A stretch of DNA of 64,000 nt from Deinococcus gobiensis I-0 (GTDB lineage: Bacteria; Deinococcota; Deinococci; Deinococcales; Deinococcaceae), in assembly GCF_000252445.1 (NCBI RefSeq), contig NC_017790.1:1594501-1658500 (forward strand). The letters run 5' to 3'. Shown here one piece after another: positions 59,774 to 64,000 of this stretch (positions are counted from its first letter, which is position 1; the number at the start of each line of letters is the position of its first letter). The notes below the pieces were generated by a model. It made no database searches. It worked only from the letters and a program-made list of their open reading frames with translations, and had not been told where the DNA came from. The translations under genes and the position numbers were made by a program.

Positions 59774-59885
59774 AGCGAAACAGGAAAGACTTTGCGCGCG
59801 AACGTCACGGCAGACGTGGGCGCGCCGACTGGGCGGGTGAACCGGCAGTCCGGGCAGGGCCGACAATAGAGGTGGTGCAGGCCAG

Positions 59886-59915
59886 AGTATATCCTGTCTT
59901 CCCCGTGTCAGACAA
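59886..59915 (-). promoter_or_regulatory. malE promoter
   Basis: Minus strand TTGTCT (59910-59915), 18-nt spacer, TATACT (59886-59891). It gives a leader of about 200 nt before ATG 59679, unlike the mostly leaderless neighbours. Confidence 0.65.
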
Positions 59916-60041
59916 GAGCAGGTCGTCAGGTCATGCAATCGTTTTCCTGGCCCCTGCTCGGTCTTTCCACACCCTTCTGAACCGGGTGCAACGGCTGCTC
60001 AGGCTGTGCGGGGCAGCTGTGGGTGCTGGCGGCCGTTTTGT

Positions 60042-60059
60042 CCTGACCGATCGGTCAGG
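60042..60059 (+). promoter_or_regulatory. Perfect 18-bp palindrome, probable TetR-type operator
   Basis: CCTGACCGATCGGTCAGG, perfectly symmetric, in the -35 region of the exporter promoter. The TGACCGATCGGTCA core is typical of TetR-family operators. Confidence 0.65.
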
Positions 60060-60067
60060 GACCGGTG

Positions 60068-60073
60068 TATACT
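60068..60073 (+). promoter_or_regulatory. Leaderless -10 box of the MFS exporter
   Basis: TATACT, 7 nt before ATG 60081. Confidence 0.65.
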
Positions 60074-60080
60074 TTCCGTC

Positions 60081-61325
60081 ATGACCGATTCTTCGCGGAA
60101 AGGGAGCGTGGGCCGCACCAAGGTCACGCTCTTTTTCACCATCTTCATCGCCATGCTGGGGCTGAGCGTGCTGTTTCCGATCATCGCCCCCCTCGCGCGG
60201 CAACTGGGCCTGAGCGAAACGCAGGCCGGCTGGTTCTCGACGGCCTACAGCCTGATGCAGTTCATCTTCGCGCCCATCTGGGGCGCGCGCAGCGAGCGCG
60301 TGGGCCGCCGGCCGGTGCTGCTGCTGGGGCTGGTGGGGTTCTCGCTCAGCTTCGGGCTGTTCGGCCTGCTGGCGTATCTGGGCACGCAGGGCGCGCTGGC
60401 GGGCGGGGCGCTGTTCGGCCTGCTCGTGCTGTCCCGGGTGGTCGGCGGCGTGCTGTCCAGCGCCACGCTGCCCACGGCCCAGGCCATGATGGCCGACCTC
60501 AGCGACAAGGAGGGGCGCGCGGCGAGCCTGGGCCTCATCGGCGCGGCCTTCGGGCTGGGCGTGGTCTTCGGGCCCGGCATCGGCGCGCTCCTGAGCACGT
60601 TGGGCCTCACGGCCCCCATCTTCTTCAGCGCGGGTCTGGGCCTGCTCACCGCCCTCGTCGCGTGGCGCACGCTGCCCGAAACCCGGCAGCCGGGGGCCGC
60701 GGCCACCGCTCCGGCCAGCCGCCGGCAACTGCTGGGCCGGGGGCCGATCCTGCTGTTCCTGGCGGTGAGTGCGCTCTCGACCCTGGCGAGCGTGGGCATG
60801 GAGCAGACCATCGGGTTCTACGTGCAGGACACCCTGAACCTCACGCCCGCCCAGACGGCGCGCACGGTGGGCGGGATGCTGGCCGTGTTCGGGGTGGTGG
60901 CGGCGCTCGTGCAGGGCGGGGCCATCCGCCCGCTGAGCAAGAAGCTGCCTCCCGCCCCGCTGATCGCCCTGGGCCTGAGCGTCATGGCCGCCGGCATGTT
61001 GCTGCTGCCGCACATGACCGCCTACTGGCCCATTACCCTGGCCCTGGCCGTGATCGGGGTGGGCAGCGCCATCCTGAGCCCGAGCCTGAGCGCCGCCCTG
61101 AGCCTGAGCGTGGGCGACGACCAGCAGGGCGCCGTCGCGGGCCTGAACAGCAGCGCCCTGGCCCTGGGCCGCATGACCGGGCCGCTCCTGGGCACCGGGC
61201 TGTACGGGTCGGTGGGGCACGGCGCGCCCTATCTGCTCAGCGGCGGCGTACTGCTGGGCCTGCTCGTCTGGACCCTGATCGCCCGCCCGCAGGTGCAGCC
61301 GGTGGCTCCTGCGCCGCACGCCTGA
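60081..61325 (+). CDS. MFS transporter, TetA/drug-exporter-like
   Basis: A 414-residue, 12-helix major facilitator protein. The loop 2-3 motif A region is [20 protein letters not shown], and the drug-antiporter motif C type helix 5 reads [22 protein letters not shown], which marks exporters rather than sugar importers. The substrate is unknown; efflux of a toxic compound controlled by a TetR-type repressor is the simplest model. Ends before a terminator hairpin. Confidence 0.9.
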   Translation: MTDSSRKGSVGRTKVTLFFTIFIAMLGLSVLFPIIAPLARQLGLSETQAGWFSTAYSLMQFIFAPIWGARSERVGRRPVLLLGLVGFSLSFGLFGLLAYLGTQGALAGGALFGLLVLSRVVGGVLSSATLPTAQAMMADLSDKEGRAASLGLIGAAFGLGVVFGPGIGALLSTLGLTAPIFFSAGLGLLTALVAWRTLPETRQPGAAATAPASRRQLLGRGPILLFLAVSALSTLASVGMEQTIGFYVQDTLNLTPAQTARTVGGMLAVFGVVAALVQGGAIRPLSKKLPPAPLIALGLSVMAAGMLLLPHMTAYWPITLALAVIGVGSAILSPSLSAALSLSVGDDQQGAVAGLNSSALALGRMTGPLLGTGLYGSVGHGAPYLLSGGVLLGLLVWTLIARPQVQPVAPAPHA

Positions 61326-61353
61326 CGCTTCCGGGCGAGCACCCGCCCCGCCC

Positions 61354-61383
61354 CCGCCCCCGACTGGGAGTGGGGGCGGCTTT
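61354..61383 (+). terminator. Terminator after the MFS exporter
   Basis: CCGCCCCCGACT (61354-61365) pairs with AGTGGGGGCGG (61369-61379) with one bulged G, followed by CTTT. Confidence 0.65.
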
Positions 61384-61401
61384 GCGTGACCCCGGACCCC
61401 G

Positions 61402-61407
61402 TATGCT
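61402..61407 (+). promoter_or_regulatory. Leaderless -10 box of rsmB
   Basis: TATGCT, 6 nt before GTG 61414. Confidence 0.6.
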
Positions 61408-61413
61408 GCCCCG

Positions 61414-62670
61414 GTGAGTCAAGCCGTTCTCCGTCCCCCTGGTCCTTTCAACCCTGCCCGCGAAATCGCGGTGAGGGTCCTGCTGCGCGTGCTGGCCGGC
61501 GAGACCTTCGCGGCCCCGGCCCTGGACGCGGCCCTGAAGTCCGCCCGGCTGCCGGGGCGCGACTCGGGGCTGGCGACCCACATCGTGTACGGCACGCTGC
61601 GTCACGTGCCCAGCCTGGACGCGGCCCTGACGCCCATGCTGCGCGGCGAGACCCACCCCAAGGCACGGGCGGTGCTGCTGGCCGGGGCCTTCGAGAAGCT
61701 GTACCTGGGGACCCCGGCCCACGCGGTGGCCAGCGAGTACGTGAACCTCGCGCGCGCCGCCCGTCTGGCCCCGCCCGCCCTGGTGAACGCCGTGCTGCGC
61801 CGTGTCGAACGGCCGGCCGGCGAGGTGGCCGGCGAGCTGCCCGCGTGGCTGGCCGACGTGTACGCCGGGGCCTACGGCGATCAGGCGGGCGCGGTGGCGG
61901 CGAGTCTGCTGGAGCCGCAGCCGCTGTGGCTCAGCCTCTCGGACGCGGGCGCGCGGGCACTGGAGGACGAGGGCAGCCTCGTGCGGCCGGGGGTCCAGGG
62001 CGTGGACCGGGTCGAGCTCGACCGCCCCCTGCGGGAGACGGCCGCCTTCGCCCAGGGGCAGGCCCAGCCCATCAATCCCGCCAGCCTCGCCTGCGTGGAC
62101 GCGCTGGGCGACGTTTCGGGCGCGCGGGTGCTGGACCTCGCGGGCGGCGCGGGCGTGAAGGCGGCCATGCTCGCCACGCGCGGCGCGGCCGTGACGAGTG
62201 TGGACCTGCTGGCGCGCAAGCACGACGCGGCCCGCGTCAACCTGAAGCGTCTGCACCTGAAGGCCGACTTCCTGACCCACGACCTCACCACACCGCTGGA
62301 CACCGCGCCTGCCGACTTCGTGCTGCTGGACGCGCCCTGCACCGGCAGCGGCACCCTGCGCGCGCACCCCGAGATCAAGCTGCGCCTGACCCCGGAGGCC
62401 GTGACCGAGATGGCCGCGCTCCAGGCCCGCATGCTGCCCAACGCCGCCGCCCTGGTCGCGCCGGGCGGGGTACTGGTCTACTCGGTGTGCTCGGTGACGC
62501 CGCAGGAGGGGCCGGAGGTCGTGGCCGACTTTCTGGCGGCCCACCCCGACTTCGCCGCCGAGGCCGTGCCCGACATCGAGGTGCCGCACGTCCCGGCGGG
62601 CGACGGCCTGCTGACCGTGCCGGTAGACGGCGTGGACGGCTTTTTCATCGCCCGGCTGCGCAGGAAATAG
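61414..62670 (+). CDS. rsmB: 16S rRNA m5C967 methyltransferase RsmB-like
   Basis: A 418-residue SAM-dependent RNA cytosine-5 methyltransferase. N-terminal NusB-like helical domain (about 10-140: [18 protein letters not shown]), then the Rossmann domain with [16 protein letters not shown] (motif I), [18 protein letters not shown] (motif IV, Cys) and [14 protein letters not shown] (motif VI, nucleophilic Cys). Both catalytic cysteines are present. The GTG start is set by the leaderless promoter. Confidence 0.92.
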   Translation: MSQAVLRPPGPFNPAREIAVRVLLRVLAGETFAAPALDAALKSARLPGRDSGLATHIVYGTLRHVPSLDAALTPMLRGETHPKARAVLLAGAFEKLYLGTPAHAVASEYVNLARAARLAPPALVNAVLRRVERPAGEVAGELPAWLADVYAGAYGDQAGAVAASLLEPQPLWLSLSDAGARALEDEGSLVRPGVQGVDRVELDRPLRETAAFAQGQAQPINPASLACVDALGDVSGARVLDLAGGAGVKAAMLATRGAAVTSVDLLARKHDAARVNLKRLHLKADFLTHDLTTPLDTAPADFVLLDAPCTGSGTLRAHPEIKLRLTPEAVTEMAALQARMLPNAAALVAPGGVLVYSVCSVTPQEGPEVVADFLAAHPDFAAEAVPDIEVPHVPAGDGLLTVPVDGVDGFFIARLRRK

Positions 62671-62681
62671 CAGGAAATAAG

Positions 62682-62718
62682 GGCGGGGGCGGGCAGCCGA
62701 TCACTGCCCGCCCCCGCC
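62682..62718. terminator. Bidirectional terminator between rsmB and deoD
   Basis: Perfect 15-bp stem (62682-62696 with 62704-62718), 7-nt loop, between convergent genes; TT follows on the plus strand. Confidence 0.8.
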
Positions 62719-62727
62719 TTGTCCCGC

Positions 62728-63447
62728 TCAGCTCTTGTCGTCCAGCCCCAGCGCGGCGTCGAGGGCCACCTCGATCATGCCGTTGAAGGTGAGCTGGCGC
62801 TCCTCGGCCGACGTGACCTCGTGCGTGACGAGGTGGTCGCTGATGGTCAGGATGGTCAGGGCGCGTACGCCGAACTTGGCGGCCAGGGTGTACAGACCCG
62901 CCGCCTCCATCTCGACCGCCAGCACGCCGAAGTCGGCCCAGCGCTTGAATTCCTCGCTGTCGTCGGTGTAGAAGGTGTCGCTGCTCATGATGTTGCCGAC
63001 GTGCGAGGTGAAGCCCCGCTCCTTGGCGATCTGGTAGGCGCGCAGCAGCAGCTCGAAGTCGGCGATGGGCGCGAACGTCCGCTCGCCGAAGCGGATGCGG
63101 TTGATGTTGCTGTCGGTGCAGGCCGCCTGCGCCAGCACGAGGTCGCGCACGTGCACGCCTTCCTGGTAGCTGCCGGCCGTACCCACGCGGATCAGGTTCT
63201 TGCAGCCGTAGTCCTTGATGAGCTCGTGGACGTAGATCATCGAGCTGGCGATGCCCATGCCGGTGCCCTGCACGCTCACGCGCTGGCCCTTGTAGGTGCC
63301 GGTAAAGCCCAGCATGCCGCGCACGGAGTTGTGCTGCACGGGGTTCTCGAAGAAGGTCTCGGCGATGTGCTGGGCACGCAGCGGGTCGCCGGGCAGCAGG
63401 ACGGTTTCGGCGATCTCGCCGGGTTTGGCGTTCAGGTGGACACTCAC
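62728..63447 (-). CDS. deoD: Purine-nucleoside phosphorylase DeoD
   Basis: A 239-residue hexameric-type phosphorylase splitting purine (deoxy)nucleosides to base and ribose-1-phosphate. Motifs: [17 protein letters not shown] (phosphate), [29 protein letters not shown] and [18 protein letters not shown], with the catalytic Asp in TISDHL. The GTG 63447 start is set by TAGACT 7 nt upstream and matches the family N terminus. Confidence 0.96.
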   Translation of the reverse strand: MSVHLNAKPGEIAETVLLPGDPLRAQHIAETFFENPVQHNSVRGMLGFTGTYKGQRVSVQGTGMGIASSMIYVHELIKDYGCKNLIRVGTAGSYQEGVHVRDLVLAQAACTDSNINRIRFGERTFAPIADFELLLRAYQIAKERGFTSHVGNIMSSDTFYTDDSEEFKRWADFGVLAVEMEAAGLYTLAAKFGVRALTILTISDHLVTHEVTSAEERQLTFNGMIEVALDAALGLDDKS

Positions 63448-63454
63448 GCGCAGA

Positions 63455-63460
63455 AGTCTA
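63455..63460 (-). promoter_or_regulatory. Leaderless -10 box of deoD
   Basis: TAGACT on the minus strand, 7 nt before GTG 63447. Confidence 0.6.
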
Positions 63461-63485
63461 GAGCATCCTTCCTGAATGGGGCGGT

Positions 63486-64000
63486 TCAGCCCGGCACCCA
63501 GCCGGCCGCCGCCCACTCGGCGTGCGGGATTCCCGAAGTCCGGAAGCCCTGGCGGATTTCCTCTACGGCGTAAGGCACCCGCCTGAAGGTGGGCTGCCAG
63601 CCGCCGGGCACGCGGTCAAGCAGCAGGTACTCGGCGCGGGCCGGGTTCATGTAGACCCCGCCGCGCTTCTCGAAGGGCAGGCCCACGCTGCCGGGGTTCA
63701 GCAGGGTCCAGCCCTCCAGCGTGCGCAGCAGCGGTCTGTGCGTGTGTCCCCCGATCCATACGGGGGCGGTCCCGAAGGCCGCGCGCAGCTCCGCGAGCCG
63801 CCCTTCGGGTGTCTGGGCCTCCAGCACCTCGTCGTCGCGCTCGGGACTGCCGTGAAAGGCGAGGAGGTCGGGGAAGGTGGCCGTGTCCAGAAACCCCGCC
63901 ACGATCCCGCGCCCCGCCGCCGTCACCCGCGCGGCCGACCAGCGTTCCTGGTCGTACAGCTCGCGCTCGTCGGGAAAGCCCCGGTCGCGGAAGGGCACGG
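63486..64000 (-). CDS. Metallophosphoesterase, C-terminal part (5' end outside window)
   Basis: The visible 171 residues carry the later motifs of a YfcE/MJ0936-type phosphoesterase: [39 protein letters not shown], with metal-binding histidines and the GSVG turn. The first metal motifs (DxH, GDxxD) must lie beyond the window edge. The substrate is unknown; relatives include phosphodiesterases. It lies upstream of deoD in the same orientation, but deoD has its own promoter. Confidence 0.85.
   Translation of the reverse strand, partial: VPFRDRGFPDERELYDQERWSAARVTAAGRGIVAGFLDTATFPDLLAFHGSPERDDEVLEAQTPEGRLAELRAAFGTAPVWIGGHTHRPLLRTLEGWTLLNPGSVGLPFEKRGGVYMNPARAEYLLLDRVPGGWQPTFRRVPYAVEEIRQGFRTSGIPHAEWAAAGWVPG

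Larger units (their letters stand above)
59680..60080. other. Divergent control region between malE and the MFS exporter
   Basis: No gene seen. It holds the malE leader with the GGAA-N4-TTCC element (59762), the malE promoter (59886-59915), the 18-bp palindrome (60042-60059) and the exporter -10 box (60068). Confidence 0.7.

Overview
The window is a compact, GC-rich chromosomal segment of a Deinococcus species. Supporting evidence: a bacteriophytochrome kinase plus response regulator closely resembling the D. radiodurans pair, a RecN with the Deinococcus-type N-terminal extension, a LEA-like desiccation protein, many genes whose -10 box (TANNNT) lies only 6-9 nt before the start codon (leaderless promoters, typical of the genus), and one sequence matching 14 of 17 positions of the Deinococcus radiation/desiccation response motif (RDRM). 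I saw no rRNA, tRNA, CRISPR array, intact insertion sequence or prophage. Several start codons were moved from the longest possible ORF to positions fixed by leaderless promoters or ribosome binding sites.

Layout. 1-6.4 kb: end of a cytochrome P450, an LCP cell-wall ligase, an AcuI/YhdH-type reductase, a lipoprotein, a lipoprotein-type subtilisin and a DUF2227 membrane protein. 6.6-9.3 kb: bphP-bphR red-light signalling operon. 9.3-14.4 kb: envelope cluster (methyltransferase, polysaccharide deacetylase, MGDG-synthase-like glycosyltransferase, LptF/G-type permease, FabZ). 14.5-19.6 kb: a frameshifted GNAT-like gene, acyl-CoA dehydrogenase, small secreted proteins, a probable cobS remnant, miaB and an AroE-like pseudo-enzyme. 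19.9-27 kb: LEA-like protein, recN, a spermidine-synthase-like gene with an odd start, split chromate transporter, aldo/keto reductase, then about 0.94 kb of decayed sequence. 28-35.5 kb: ilvD, an RDRM-controlled small transcription unit, ppc, ymdB-like phosphoesterase, LptA/OstA-like protein and an AMIN-amidase. 35.5-43.5 kb: cobalamin adenosyltransferase, malQ, greA, a PilT-like ATPase with a damaged P-loop, panC, holin-like membrane protein, yvcK-rapZ. 43.6-54.6 kb: metG, GNAT, ruvA-ltrA-small membrane protein, frameshifted dinB, nitroreductase, dxs, pspA and a secreted protein. 54.7-64 kb: TetR regulator, maltose ABC transporter malE-malF-malG (no ATPase gene nearby), MFS exporter behind a perfect 18-bp palindrome, rsmB, deoD and a truncated phosphoesterase.

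How the genes fit together. Envelope functions recur (LCP ligase, deacetylase, glycosyltransferase, LptF-like permease, LptA-like protein, amidase, PspA), which fits a two-membrane cell that transports lipids or glycans without classical LPS. Maltodextrin use is spread over malQ and malEFG, whose leaders share a GGAA-N4-TTCC element. DNA repair and stress genes (recN, ruvA, LEA-like, PspA) are scattered.

The most notable unexplained locus is 29765-30048: TTGACA-17-TATGCT promoter, RDRM over the -10 box, an SD-preceded 56-codon proline-rich ORF and an immediate hairpin terminator. It looks like a complete, DdrO-type-repressed, damage-inducible small gene or structured RNA between ilvD and ppc.
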